A stretch of DNA of 64,000 nucleotides from Anaerolineales bacterium (lineage in GTDB: Bacteria; Chloroflexota; Anaerolineae; Aggregatilineales; J027), in contig JACKCI010000001.1 in the NCBI GenBank assembly GCA_020634155.1, positions 1,550,001 to 1,614,000 of the forward strand, written 5' to 3'. Shown here in pieces: positions 1 through 9,119 of the stretch; position 1 is the first letter of the stretch, and every line of letters begins with the position of its first letter. Position numbers and translations under genes: made by a program. The notes below the pieces were generated by a model. The model ran no database searches. It saw nothing but the letters and a program-made list of their open reading frames with translations, and was not told the DNA's origin.

Positions 1-196
1 CCACCAGCGGCGGGTCATCTTGGGTAATTGCGACAAATTGGCCTTCGGGGAAGCGGGCAATTTGCTGCAAAACTGCATCATCAGTGATACCCTCTTCTCC
101 ATAGACCACATCTAGGGTGTCACGATAGGCTAAACGCACCAAATCATAAATGCCTTTAGCATGTTCGGCTTTTGTGTTTATAATTTTGATATTCAT
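1..196 (-). CDS. GNAT-like acetyltransferase, N-terminal part (runs off left edge)
   Basis: An open frame begins at the ATG whose complement lies at 194-196 and stays open to the window edge, giving about 65 residues (begins MNIKIINTKAEHAKGIYDLV). The pattern of an N-terminal strand, a helix and then FPEGQFVAI resembles the start of GNAT N-acetyltransferases. It is also similar to the GNAT gene at 2536-3156, which has YPEGEFVAL in the matching place. The acetyl-CoA-binding motif would lie beyond the edge, so the assignment is tentative. It is divergent from potA, with 81 bp between the two start codons, so the two may share a promoter region. A purine-rich GGCACGGA sequence precedes the start. 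Confidence 0.55.
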   Translation of the reverse strand, partial: MNIKIINTKAEHAKGIYDLVRLAYRDTLDVVYGEEGITDDAVLQQIARFPEGQFVAITQDDPPLV

Positions 197-277
197 TCCG
201 TGCCACTTTCGTTTGTGTGTGCTTTTTAGTATATGTCGAAAAATTTAACCTAGACCGCGTTATTTGGGGGAAACTTT

Positions 278-1444
278 ATGAAACCGATTGCTGTTGAACT
301 CCAGAATGTGATTAAGGAATTTAGTTCGGGACGTAGCGACCAAGCCCGCGCAGTAGATGATGTCTCCCTGCAAATCTATGATGGGGAATTTTTTGCGCTG
401 TTGGGGCCGAGTGGATGCGGCAAGACCACCACGCTACGGATGATTGCAGGCTTTGAAGAAGCGACATCGGGCGACATTCGCATTAATGGCAAGTCGGTGC
501 GCTATATCCCACCCTTTCACCGTCCAGTTAACACCGTCTTCCAAGACTATGCACTCTTCCCCCACATGACCGTGTTGCAAAATGTGATGTTCGGCCTGCA
601 AATGGAAAATGTCTCCAAGGCAACGGCACGGGAACGGGCAATGGAGGCGCTCGAATTGGTGCAACTCCCCCAAGCGGCCTTTCGCAAACCGCGTCAACTC
701 TCCGGCGGGATGCAGCAACGGGTGGCCTTGGCGCGTGCCCTCGTCAAAAAACCATCGGTGCTGCTACTAGATGAGCCGTTGGGGGCGCTTGACCTCAAGC
801 TCCGTAAGGCCATGCAATTTGAACTCAAGGCCATGCAACAGCAACTGGGCATTACCTTTGTTTATGTGACACACGACCAAGAAGAGGCCATGACAATGGC
901 TGACCGCATTGCGGTTATGAACAAGGGCGAGTTGTTGCAGGTTGGTTCACCCGAAACTATCTATGAAAAGCCGACCACCCGCTTTGTAGCGGATTTCATC
1001 GGAGAGACCAATTTTGTGGAAGGTAGCCTGCATAGCCTCGGCACCCCCTATGGCAGGGTGCTGGTCGAAGGAGCTACGCTGGATGCGGTGTTGGGTGAGG
1101 TCACGGCTGAGATTGGCGATACGGTCACGGTGGCAATCCGTCCTGAGAAAATCGGCGTTTTCGGCGCGACCGGAGCCGTGCGCTTGAGTGAAGGCTTCAG
1201 CTTGAGTGCCGACGAGTTCAAGGCCAACCTCCGCAAAGAACCGAATATGACCCTGCTGGATGGGGTGGTGAACCAAGTTTTTTATATCGGCACCGATACC
1301 CGCTACCAGATTGCCCTTGGGGAAAACGTTGAGGTGGTGGCACGGGTGCAAAACTTCGGACAGCGCCACGACACCATCTATAAAGCGGGTGACCCCATTT
1401 GTGTGTATTGGGAAAACGAAAACGCTCGCATCCTAGCCCATTAG
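278..1444 (+). CDS. potA: Spermidine/putrescine ABC transporter ATP-binding protein PotA (copy 1)
   Basis: This is the cytoplasmic ATPase that powers polyamine import. Visible motifs are Walker A (GPSGCGKTT, residues 43-51), Q-loop Gln89, signature LSGGMQQRVALA near 141, Walker B VLLLDEP (Asp165, Glu166) and H-loop His199. About 150 C-terminal residues form a TOBE-type regulatory domain, and the 388-residue length is normal for PotA. The ATG follows a GGGGG-rich ribosome site by about 7 nt. It opens a plus-strand operon that also carries fused potBC and potD, but three enzyme genes sit between the ATPase and the permease. A second copy at 10167-11339 is closely similar. Exact substrate preference among polyamines cannot be read from the ATPase. 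Confidence 0.93.
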   Translation: MKPIAVELQNVIKEFSSGRSDQARAVDDVSLQIYDGEFFALLGPSGCGKTTTLRMIAGFEEATSGDIRINGKSVRYIPPFHRPVNTVFQDYALFPHMTVLQNVMFGLQMENVSKATARERAMEALELVQLPQAAFRKPRQLSGGMQQRVALARALVKKPSVLLLDEPLGALDLKLRKAMQFELKAMQQQLGITFVYVTHDQEEAMTMADRIAVMNKGELLQVGSPETIYEKPTTRFVADFIGETNFVEGSLHSLGTPYGRVLVEGATLDAVLGEVTAEIGDTVTVAIRPEKIGVFGATGAVRLSEGFSLSADEFKANLRKEPNMTLLDGVVNQVFYIGTDTRYQIALGENVEVVARVQNFGQRHDTIYKAGDPICVYWENENARILAH

Positions 1445-1456
1445 AAAGGCTCCATT

Positions 1457-2539
1457 ATGCCAAAACTAAACGTCCTGAAACTGACTGGCACGCCCTATGA
1501 TTTCGGCTATCAGCATGGCCTCGCCTATCGAGACGCCATTCATCACTTCACCGAGGAGCGTGTGCATCTCAGCAGCGACCCCAACTGGACAGGCGCGACC
1601 CTCTCACGGGCGGAGGTGCTGGCCTTGGGAGAAGCGTGTTTAGATGAGCATCGACACTACGCCCCTGAACTGGTTGATGAATTACAAGGGATGGCCGACG
1701 CAACTGGCCTTGGATTAGCCGAATTGGTCATCATGAACGGCTTTACCGATTTTGTGGATGTGGTCTATAGCGCGGGGCAGAAGAATCCCACTATCACCCA
1801 CCCCATTGATGACTGCACGGCGTTTCTTGTCCCCGCCAGCGCGACCGCCGAGGGCTATGGCTTCTTTGGGCAAACATGGGACATGCACGCCACCGCCACG
1901 CCCTATGTCATTTTGATAGAGGGGCAGCCCGCGCATGGTATCCCGTTCTTGTCGTTTAGCACAACGGGCTGTGTCGGCATGATTGGCATGAACAAGGCTG
2001 GCATTGCGGTTGGCATCAACAACATCATGGGTGGGGATGGGCAGGTTGGGGTGACATGGCCTTTCGTGGTGCGTAAAATCCTCGCCCAAGAGACACTTGA
2101 GGCGGCGCTGGCCTGTATCACAGAAGCCAAGTTAGCTGGAGCGCATAACTATGTGCTGCTGGATAAGCACGGGCGCGGCTACAATGTGGAGGCGATGGCG
2201 ACCCGTCAGCATGTCGAGGCGTTGGATGGGCAGAGTATTGTCCACACCAACCATTGTGTTTATGACAGCAACCGCCCGATTGAACGTGAGCGCCCGCTGG
2301 AATCTCTGCAAAGTTCACAGAATCGCTTTAACAAGGCCCATGAACTGCTGACGCAGCGGCCTATCACCGAACAGCACCTCATGGATTTGACCCGCGAAGA
2401 GACAACCATCTGCCTTAGCCCGAAACCGCCTTTGCATGTCGAGACCTGCGGGGCGGCGATTATGCGTCCCGCGACGGGTGATTTTTGGGCCATCTGGGGC
2501 AAGCCGACTGAGGGCGAGTATGAAAGGTTCGTGCTGTGA
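1457..2539 (+). CDS. C45-type (acyl-CoA:6-APA acyltransferase-like) Ntn amide hydrolase
   Basis: The 360-residue protein has the layout of peptidase family C45: an N-terminal GTPYDFGYQHG motif, then DDCTAFLVPASAT, in which Cys120 would be the autocatalytic nucleophile, and then GFFGQTWDMHA and GCVGMIGMNKAGIAVG further on. Family members cleave or transfer linear amide bonds. They include isopenicillin N acyltransferase and, among animals, Tan, a beta-alanyl-dopamine hydrolase. No signal peptide is evident. It starts 12 bp after potA and overlaps the following GNAT gene by 4 bp, so it is probably co-translated with polyamine genes. A role on an N-acyl or beta-alanyl amine is an inference from this context; the actual substrate is unknown. 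Confidence 0.82.
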   Translation: MPKLNVLKLTGTPYDFGYQHGLAYRDAIHHFTEERVHLSSDPNWTGATLSRAEVLALGEACLDEHRHYAPELVDELQGMADATGLGLAELVIMNGFTDFVDVVYSAGQKNPTITHPIDDCTAFLVPASATAEGYGFFGQTWDMHATATPYVILIEGQPAHGIPFLSFSTTGCVGMIGMNKAGIAVGINNIMGGDGQVGVTWPFVVRKILAQETLEAALACITEAKLAGAHNYVLLDKHGRGYNVEAMATRQHVEALDGQSIVHTNHCVYDSNRPIERERPLESLQSSQNRFNKAHELLTQRPITEQHLMDLTREETTICLSPKPPLHVETCGAAIMRPATGDFWAIWGKPTEGEYERFVL

Positions 2540-3156
2540 TTCAGATTGTGAATGTGGAGCCGAAGTATTGCGCGGCACTGGAGCAACTCCAACGCGACTG
2601 TTTCCCGCACTTGGGCGAGCAAGAGTTAATGACTGCCGAACATTTTATGAGCCATTGCCGCATCTACCCCGAAGGCGAATTTGTGGCGCTGGATGGGGAG
2701 CGCGTGGTCGGGCTAGGGTCGGGATTCTTGGTCGATTTTGACTTTGAACACCCCAACCATACCTTCCTTGAAATGATTGATAATGGCTACTACACCACCC
2801 ATAATCCCGCTGGGCAATGGTACTACGGGGCCGATATTAGCGTGCATCCCGATTATCGCGGGCAAGGCATTGGGCGGATGCTCTACGATGTCCGCAAAGA
2901 CCTGATTAAGCGCATTAATCGGCGGGGCTTTGTGGGGGGAGGTCTGCTGCCCGGCTTTGCTCAACACAAGCACGCCATGCGTGTGCAGGACTATGTGGAG
3001 CGCGTGGTGGCAGGCGAGTTATTTGATAAAACCCTCAGCTTTCAATTGAAGAACGGCTTTACGGTACGGGGCCTAATACCAAACTACATTGATGACGAAG
3101 CCTCGGATAACTGGGCGACCTTGCTCGTCTGGGATAATCCCGATTTTACGGAATGA
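2536..3156 (+). CDS. GNAT family N-acetyltransferase
   Basis: This 206-residue protein shows the GNAT acetyl-CoA-binding motif in ISVHPDYRGQGIGRMLYD (Arg108-Gly-Gln-Gly-Ile-Gly113), preceded by the usual beta strand. It starts with GTG inside the stop of the upstream gene (GTGA overlap), indicating translational coupling. The position inside a polyamine transport operon, and the presence of an acetylpolyamine deacetylase in the facing operon, make a polyamine or amine acetyltransferase plausible. GNAT substrates cannot be predicted from sequence alone, so that remains inference. The C-terminal half (HKHAMRVQDYVERVVAGELFDKTLS) is longer than in minimal GNATs and may form the acceptor pocket. 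Confidence 0.85.
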   Translation: MIQIVNVEPKYCAALEQLQRDCFPHLGEQELMTAEHFMSHCRIYPEGEFVALDGERVVGLGSGFLVDFDFEHPNHTFLEMIDNGYYTTHNPAGQWYYGADISVHPDYRGQGIGRMLYDVRKDLIKRINRRGFVGGGLLPGFAQHKHAMRVQDYVERVVAGELFDKTLSFQLKNGFTVRGLIPNYIDDEASDNWATLLVWDNPDFTE

Positions 3157-3176
3157 TTTATTGAAGGAGCGCATTT

Positions 3177-4517
3177 ATGTTGAGCCATGCGGAACTTGCC
3201 GCGTTAAATAAAACCTATACCTTAGCCAGTTGGACGGCCCAAAACGCTTGGAACCCCATCACGATGGCACGGGCCGAGGGCGTCTATTTCTGGGATGCCG
3301 ATGGTAAACGCTATCTTGATTGGTCGTCGCAATTGGTCAATGTCAATGTCGGGCATGGACACCCGCATGTGGTCAAGGCCATTCAGGAGCAAGCCGCCAA
3401 GGTCTGCTATGCCTTCCCCGGAATTGGCACCGAACCGCGTGCCAGATTGGGCGAACTGCTCAAGGAAGTCACACCCCATGATTTGAGCAAGAGCCTGTTT
3501 ACCTGTAGCGGGGCCGAGGCTGTTGAGAACGCCATGAAGATTGCGCGGATGGCAACCGGACGGCAGAAAATCCTCTCGCGCTATCGCTCCTATCATGGAG
3601 CCACCTTTGGCTCGATGATGGCAGGGGGTGACCCACGTCGCTTGGCGAATGAGCCGGGCGTGCCTTGGGTGGTGCATGTGCATGACCCCTACCCCTATCG
3701 CAGCCCGATTTATCGAGACCGCAGCCAAGCGGAAGGCGATTTGATTGTTGCCGACTTGATTGAGCAGACGGTGCTATTTGAAGGGCCGGAGAATGTGGCG
3801 GCGTTGTTGCTGGAGGGCTATAGCGGCACCAGTGGCATTATCCAAGGCGGGCCAGTCTTCTGGCAACGGGTACAGGAAATCTGCGAGACTTACGACATCC
3901 TATTGATTATTGATGAGGTGATGAGTGGCTTTGGGCGCACAGGCAAGTGGTTCGGCATTGACCACTATCCCTATGTGAAGCCCGACATCATGACCATTGC
4001 TAAGGGCCTGACCAGTGGTTATGTGCCACTAGGGGCGGCGGTGGTCAGTGAGAAATTGGCAAGCTACTTCGATGACCATGTGCTGTGGGCAGGCCTGACT
4101 TATAGCGCCCATGCCCTGAGTTGTGCGGCGGGCATTGCCAATATCGAGGTCTATCGTCAAGAGAACTTGATTGAAAACGCGGCCCAGATGGGCGAAGTCC
4201 TCAGCGCAGGCTTGCAGGCGTTGGCGGATAAGCATCCGGTGATTGGCGAGATACGCGGGGTGGGTCTGCATCAGGTGATTGAGTTGGTTAAGAACCGCGA
4301 GACCCGTGAGCCGCTAAGTGGCTGGAATAAACCCGCCTCGGAGCCGATGCAGATTGTCGCCAAGACCTTGCGTGAGTTGGGTATGAGTACCTTTGTCAAA
4401 TGGGACTGGATTTTCTGCACCCCGCCCTTGGTGATTAACGAGCGCCAGATTCAAGAGGGGCTGGACATTCTTGACCATGCACTGACGGCGATTGCGCCCT
4501 ATTACGAAGGAAGCTAG
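3177..4517 (+). CDS. Class III (omega) aminotransferase, possibly beta-alanine/taurine/polyamine:pyruvate
   Basis: A PLP-dependent fold-type I class III aminotransferase of 446 residues. The PLP lysine is Lys276 in IMTIAKGLTSGYVPLGA, and Asp246 in LLIIDEVMSGFGRTG is the residue that contacts the pyridine nitrogen. The N-terminal HPITMARAEG-like region and GVYFWDADGKRYLDW are typical of omega-amino acid:pyruvate enzymes. It begins after a GAAGGAG ribosome site and ends 5 bp before potBC. With a malonate-semialdehyde-type dehydrogenase downstream, conversion of beta-alanine to malonate semialdehyde is a good candidate reaction. Taurine:pyruvate or putrescine aminotransferase activity is also compatible. 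The family call is secure; the substrate is inference. Confidence 0.88.
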   Translation: MLSHAELAALNKTYTLASWTAQNAWNPITMARAEGVYFWDADGKRYLDWSSQLVNVNVGHGHPHVVKAIQEQAAKVCYAFPGIGTEPRARLGELLKEVTPHDLSKSLFTCSGAEAVENAMKIARMATGRQKILSRYRSYHGATFGSMMAGGDPRRLANEPGVPWVVHVHDPYPYRSPIYRDRSQAEGDLIVADLIEQTVLFEGPENVAALLLEGYSGTSGIIQGGPVFWQRVQEICETYDILLIIDEVMSGFGRTGKWFGIDHYPYVKPDIMTIAKGLTSGYVPLGAAVVSEKLASYFDDHVLWAGLTYSAHALSCAAGIANIEVYRQENLIENAAQMGEVLSAGLQALADKHPVIGEIRGVGLHQVIELVKNRETREPLSGWNKPASEPMQIVAKTLRELGMSTFVKWDWIFCTPPLVINERQIQEGLDILDHALTAIAPYYEGS

Positions 4518-4522
4518 ACACC

Positions 4523-6418
4523 ATGACGACATCGACGCCAACAATGAACAACAAACCCCTAATTCGCCCCAAGGGTAGCTGGCTGGCAATCCCCGCTACG
4601 CTGTGGTTGCTTGTCTTTTTCGTGGCCCCACTGGTGATTGTGGTAGCCGTCAGCTTTATGGAGCGCGGACGACGGGGGGGCATTGTCCAAGAGTGGACAA
4701 CCGAGAACTATACCTATGTGGATGATACCTATAAGCCGATTCTAGAACGCTCATTGTACATCGCGGGCTATACAACAGGCATTTGCTTGGCGCTAGGCTA
4801 TCCGCTGGCCTTTTTCATCAGCACGCGCAAGAGTGTGCGGATGCGGCAGATTAGCCTGTTCATGGTCATCTTGCCGTTCTGGACAAATTTTTTGATACGC
4901 ACCTATGCGTGGCGGGTGCTGCTGGGGAATGAAGGCCTGATTAACACCGTCCTGCTAGATATAGGCGTAATTGGCAAGCCGCTAGAGATTATCTTTACGG
5001 AACGGGCCGTCACAATCGGGATGGTCTACGGTTTCTTGCCGTTCATGGTCTTGCCGATTTATGCCTCAGTGGAGCGCTTCGATTTTCGCTTAGTGGAGGC
5101 CGCCCATGACCTTGGGGCTAATGACTGGTCGGCCTTCTGGAGGGTGGTCTTTCCCCTTACCCTCCCCGGCGTGGTGGCGGGGTGTATTTTGGTGTTCATT
5201 CCCGCAGTAGGGGCTTTTGTGACACCTGACCTGCTGGGGGGACGTGACGGCTTGATGATTGGTAATCTCATCCAGCGCAATTTCAGGGGAACAGGACATT
5301 GGCCGAGAGGGGCAGCAACGTCGATTGCGTTGATGGGCATTGTGGCGGCAGGTCTGCTGGTCTATATGTTGGTAGTAGAACGTAGCAGCCGTACCCCACG
5401 CCGTGTAGCGGCAGGTATGGAAGCCCAAAACAAATGGGTAGCGACCTTCAGCCAAATCAGGGCAAGCGTGATGCGCCCGATTGAGCGTGTGACTGATAGC
5501 ATCTCCCAAGGTATCAGCACCATCCAGAAAAGCCTACAACTCAGCCAAATCTGGCGGATACGGCGTGATATGGCGATACGCTGGATCGGCAAGATTGGGT
5601 TGTGGCTCAACCCGATTGTATGCTATGCCTTTCTGTGGTTGCCGATTGTGATATTGGTAGCGTTCTCATTCAATGACTCGCGCTCGACCAATCGGTGGGG
5701 CGGCGTGACGACGCAATGGTATGGAAATATCTTCAACAACATTGTGGGGTCAGAGGCCCGCTTCTCGACCGCCGAGATGATTGAGTCACTGCAAAGTTCG
5801 ATGATTGTCAGCCTCTCCGCAACGGCCATCTCAACCATACTCGGCACCATGATTGCGTTGAGTCTGGTGCGGAGCCGCTTCTTTGGCAAGCCTATCTTGA
5901 ATGGCTTGTTGTATCTGCCCGTCTCCATTCCCGAAATCACCCAAGGTATCTCGCTGCTGCTCTTCTTCAACGTGATTTTTGATTACTTGGAGCGGGTATG
6001 GGGTCTGCATCTGGCCTTTGGGTACGCCACCATTATCGCGGGGCATGTGTCCTTCAATATCTCGTTTGTGGCGATTGTGGTGCAGGCACGCTTGGCAGAT
6101 ATGAACCCGCGTTATGAGGAGGCCGCCCGCGATTTGGGGGCCAATGAGTGGCGCACGTTTTGGAAAGTGACCTTCCCCTTAATTCTGCCGGGGGTGTTGG
6201 CCGGGGCATTGTTGGCCTTTACCTTGTCGCTTGATGATTTTGTTGTTACATTCTTTACATCAGGTGTTGGGACAACAACTTTGACGGTCTTCGTCTATGG
6301 GTTGTTGAAGCTTACGGTTACGCCTGAAATCAACGCCATTTCTACCATCATGATTCTTGCTTCAACGCTGTTGGTTGGTTTATCGCTGCTGTTGCAAGGC
6401 CGCAGCACCAATCGCTAA
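4523..6418 (+). CDS. Fused PotB-PotC polyamine ABC transporter permease (copy 1)
   Basis: One 631-residue polypeptide holds two complete binding-protein-dependent permease units. The first (about 20-285) resembles PotB and has its EAA loop at VEAAHDLGANDWSAFWRV (residue 191 on). The second (about 355-631) resembles PotC, with its EAA loop at YEEAARDLGANEWRTFWKV (residue 531 on). Each contains about six hydrophobic segments. The 70-residue linker is basic and amphipathic. In most bacteria PotB and PotC are separate proteins of about 280 residues, so this is a genuine fusion with no stop or frameshift between halves. Ribosome site AAGGA precedes the ATG. The same fusion occurs at 12583-14541. 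Confidence 0.93.
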   Translation: MTTSTPTMNNKPLIRPKGSWLAIPATLWLLVFFVAPLVIVVAVSFMERGRRGGIVQEWTTENYTYVDDTYKPILERSLYIAGYTTGICLALGYPLAFFISTRKSVRMRQISLFMVILPFWTNFLIRTYAWRVLLGNEGLINTVLLDIGVIGKPLEIIFTERAVTIGMVYGFLPFMVLPIYASVERFDFRLVEAAHDLGANDWSAFWRVVFPLTLPGVVAGCILVFIPAVGAFVTPDLLGGRDGLMIGNLIQRNFRGTGHWPRGAATSIALMGIVAAGLLVYMLVVERSSRTPRRVAAGMEAQNKWVATFSQIRASVMRPIERVTDSISQGISTIQKSLQLSQIWRIRRDMAIRWIGKIGLWLNPIVCYAFLWLPIVILVAFSFNDSRSTNRWGGVTTQWYGNIFNNIVGSEARFSTAEMIESLQSSMIVSLSATAISTILGTMIALSLVRSRFFGKPILNGLLYLPVSIPEITQGISLLLFFNVIFDYLERVWGLHLAFGYATIIAGHVSFNISFVAIVVQARLADMNPRYEEAARDLGANEWRTFWKVTFPLILPGVLAGALLAFTLSLDDFVVTFFTSGVGTTTLTVFVYGLLKLTVTPEINAISTIMILASTLLVGLSLLLQGRSTNR

Positions 6419-6451
6419 GAAGCGCCGTTCAGTTATTAAAGGAGTACCGCC

Positions 6452-7546
6452 ATGCGTAAAAGTATTATTTTGTTCATCGCTCTCGCCTTATTGGTCGGAT
6501 TAGTACCGCAGTTGACCAATGCCCAAGACGACGAGATGGAGGATTGGACTTGCCCCGAAGGTCTAGCGGGCAAGACCCTTAGCATCTACAACTGGTCTAC
6601 TTATATCGCTGAAGATACGGTGCCGAATTTTGAGGAACTCTGCGATGTAGACGTTGTATACGACGTGTTTGAAAGCAACGAAGCGATGTTGGCCCGTATC
6701 CGAGAGGGCAACCCCGGCTATGATATTGTCGTCCCCACCGATTACATGATTTCAATCATGATTGGTGAAGACCTGTTGGAGCCGCTGAATCATGACCTCA
6801 TCCCCAATCTGGTCAACGTTAGTGAACAATTCCTCGATTCGCCCTTTGACTCCGGCAATGTCTACTCTGTGCCATATCAATGGGGTACGGTCGGGATTGG
6901 CTACAATGTCAATGATGTAGGTGCTGAGGTCACGAGTTGGGAAGACCTGTTTGAGTATGATGGCCCCGTCGCATGGCTAGAAGACTCTCGCGCCATGATT
7001 TCGTTTGGCCTGATTTTGCAGGGCTTTGACCCCAATTCAGCCGACCCTGACGAAATTGCAGAAGCCCGCGACTATCTCATCGACAACAGCAGCAATGTCC
7101 AAGTGATTGCGGCAGATGACGGCCAAGCCATTTTGCAACGGGGTGATGTGGATATGACCGTCGAATATAGCGGCGACATCTTCCAAATCATTGATGAGTG
7201 CGGATGCGACGATTTCGCCTATGTCATCCCCGAAGAAGGCTCGGTGGTATGGGTCGATAATCTGGCTATCCCCGTTGATGCACCCGAACCCGAATTGGCT
7301 CATGCCTTTATTGACTACGTGCTTGACCCGCAAGTTGGCGCGGACATCAGCAACTACACGGCCTATGCCAGCCCCAACCAAGCGGCAATTGATATGAGTC
7401 TGATTGATGAAGACTTCTTGAGCGACCCTGCTATTTATCCAACGGATGAGGTTATGGATCGCTTGTACTTCATTGCTGATAACCCCGATGCTGAATTGGA
7501 CTACCTTGACGCATGGGATGAAATCGTCATCTTTAGCGGCAACTAG
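6452..7546 (+). CDS. potD: Polyamine-binding protein PotD (copy 1), exported
   Basis: The 364-residue substrate-binding protein delivers polyamine to PotABC outside the membrane. A signal peptide of about 24 residues ends LTNA before QDD, with no lipobox cysteine. LSIYNWSTYIAEDTVPNFEE and GNPGYDIVVPTDYM are characteristic of PotD/PotF. The mature protein has cysteines at WTCPE, EELCDV and ECGCDDF, and all have counterparts in the second PotD at 11430-12533, which suggests structural disulfides. The gene follows potBC by 33 bp with AAAGGAG upstream of its ATG, and a hairpin terminator follows just after its stop codon. Preference for putrescine, spermidine or acetylated forms is not decidable here. 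Confidence 0.93.
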   Translation: MRKSIILFIALALLVGLVPQLTNAQDDEMEDWTCPEGLAGKTLSIYNWSTYIAEDTVPNFEELCDVDVVYDVFESNEAMLARIREGNPGYDIVVPTDYMISIMIGEDLLEPLNHDLIPNLVNVSEQFLDSPFDSGNVYSVPYQWGTVGIGYNVNDVGAEVTSWEDLFEYDGPVAWLEDSRAMISFGLILQGFDPNSADPDEIAEARDYLIDNSSNVQVIAADDGQAILQRGDVDMTVEYSGDIFQIIDECGCDDFAYVIPEEGSVVWVDNLAIPVDAPEPELAHAFIDYVLDPQVGADISNYTAYASPNQAAIDMSLIDEDFLSDPAIYPTDEVMDRLYFIADNPDAELDYLDAWDEIVIFSGN

Positions 7547-7568
7547 ATTCCCACAACCCAATAGACTC

Positions 7569-7604
7569 AAACCTCTTTGGCGGGCTGCCGAAGAGGTTTT
7601 TTTT
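7569..7604 (+). terminator. Rho-independent terminator after potD
   Basis: A 9-bp perfect stem (AAACCTCTT at 7569-7577 pairing with AAGAGGTTT at 7591-7599), a 13-nt loop, and an unbroken T run to 7604. It separates potD from mmsA, whose ribosome site begins 5 bp later. Confidence 0.85.
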
Positions 7605-7618
7605 CAATAGGAGGCATG

Positions 7619-9085
7619 ATGCAAACCATCCGTAACTATATCAACGGGCAATGGCAGGCTGTCGAGGCTACCACCCTACCCGTGACCAACCCCGCAACAG
7701 CCCAGACGATTGCCACAGTACCGCTCTCCCCCACCGCGCAACTGGATGTGGCGGCCCAAGCAGGCCAAGTCGCCTTCCGCGAATGGCGACGGGTGCCAGT
7801 CACAGAGCGGATTCAATACCTGTTCAAACTTAAATTTTTACTCGAAGACCACTTAGACGAACTGGCACGCATAATTACCAATGAGTGTGGCAAGACCTAT
7901 GGCGAGAGCGTGGGGGAGATCCGACGCGGCATCGAAAATGTTGAGGTAGCCTGCGGCATGCCCATTTTGATGCAAGGCTATAACAATGAGGACATCGCGC
8001 CCGGCATTGATGAACACATGATACGCCAGCCCTTGGGCGTGGTGGCCGCGATTACACCTTTTAATTTCCCCGCTATGATTCCGCTGTGGTTCCTGCCCTA
8101 TGCGGTGGCAACAGGCAATTGCTTTATCCTCAAGCCCAGCGAGAAAGTGCCAATGACCTCAGCCCGCCTGCTAGAACTCATTGCCGAGGCGGGTTTTCCG
8201 GCGGGGGTGGTGCAGTTGGTGAATGGGGGCAAAGATACAGTTGATGCTATCCTTGACCATCCGCTGATTCGGGTCGTGAGTTTTGTCGGCTCCACCAAAG
8301 TGGCCCACTATATCTATAGCCGAGCGACAGCCAACGGCAAACGCGCTCAATGCCAAGGCGGGGCTAAGAATCCAGTCGTGATTATGCCTGATGCCGATAT
8401 GGACATGACCACCCGCATCATGGCCGACTCAGCCTTTGGATGTGCGGGGCAACGGTGCTTGGCGGCCTCGGTAGCGATTACCGTCGGTGCAGCGCGGCAG
8501 ACCTTCACCGAATTTATTGCTGATGCCGCCGTAAGCCGCAAGGTGGGCTATGGGCTGGATGCAGGCGTGCAGATGGGGCCAGTGATTAGCCCCGACAGCA
8601 AAGCCAACATCGAGCGCCTGATTGATGTCGGCGTCGCCGAGGGAGCGCAGGTCTTGGTTGATGGACGCCAGCAACAGGTGACGGGCTACGAAGATGGCTA
8701 TTTCGTGTTCCCGACGATTCTAGATGGGGTCAATCCAAACGGCACGCTGGCAAAAACGGAGATTTTCGGCCCCGTGTTGGGCCTGATGCACGCCAGCACG
8801 ATTGAAGAGGCCATTCAATTGGTCAATAACCGCAGCTACGGCAATATGGCGTGTATCTTCACCAGCAGCGGGGCGGTGGCACGTCAGTTCCGCTATGAGG
8901 CCGACGCCGGCAATATCGGCATCAATATCGGGGTGGCAGCACCAATGGCCTTTTTCCCCTTTAGCGGCTGGAATGAGAGCTTCTTTGGCGACTTACATGG
9001 GCAGGCGCGGCATGGGGTCGAGTTTTATACCCAGACCAAGGTTATTGTGGAACGCTGGCCGCAGGATTGGAGCCGTCAGTTTTAG
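7619..9085 (+). CDS. mmsA: CoA-acylating (methyl)malonate-semialdehyde dehydrogenase
   Basis: This aldehyde dehydrogenase superfamily enzyme converts (methyl)malonate semialdehyde plus CoA and NAD+ to an acyl-CoA with loss of CO2. The catalytic cysteine is Cys280 in SAFGCAGQRCLAAS, the characteristic MmsA/IolA form. ITPFNFPAMIPLWFLP and GSTKVAHYIY form the NAD fold. I chose the ATG at 7619 because AGGAGG at 7609-7614 precedes it by 4 nt; the ATG at 7616 is also possible. A longer TTG start at 7577 would lie inside the terminator. The resulting 488 residues are normal for the family. Next to the aminotransferase, it could complete conversion of beta-alanine to acetyl-CoA. Confidence 0.9.
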   Translation: MQTIRNYINGQWQAVEATTLPVTNPATAQTIATVPLSPTAQLDVAAQAGQVAFREWRRVPVTERIQYLFKLKFLLEDHLDELARIITNECGKTYGESVGEIRRGIENVEVACGMPILMQGYNNEDIAPGIDEHMIRQPLGVVAAITPFNFPAMIPLWFLPYAVATGNCFILKPSEKVPMTSARLLELIAEAGFPAGVVQLVNGGKDTVDAILDHPLIRVVSFVGSTKVAHYIYSRATANGKRAQCQGGAKNPVVIMPDADMDMTTRIMADSAFGCAGQRCLAASVAITVGAARQTFTEFIADAAVSRKVGYGLDAGVQMGPVISPDSKANIERLIDVGVAEGAQVLVDGRQQQVTGYEDGYFVFPTILDGVNPNGTLAKTEIFGPVLGLMHASTIEEAIQLVNNRSYGNMACIFTSSGAVARQFRYEADAGNIGINIGVAAPMAFFPFSGWNESFFGDLHGQARHGVEFYTQTKVIVERWPQDWSRQF

Positions 9086-9090
9086 AGCCG

Positions 9091-9116
9091 CCGGAGGGAA
9101 CCTCCCTCCGGTTTTT
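9091..9116 (+). terminator. Terminator after mmsA, between convergent operons
   Basis: Perfect 9-bp GC-rich stem (CCGGAGGGA 9091-9099 with TCCCTCCGG 9103-9111), 3-nt loop, then a short T run on the plus strand. There is no T run on the opposite strand, so it serves mmsA rather than the facing operon. Confidence 0.8.
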
Positions 9117-9119
9117 GGT

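Noticed and set aside
7577..7618. Upstream TTG start for the semialdehyde dehydrogenase
   Set aside because: The extra codons lie in the potD terminator hairpin, whereas AGGAGG precedes the ATG pair at 7616/7619.
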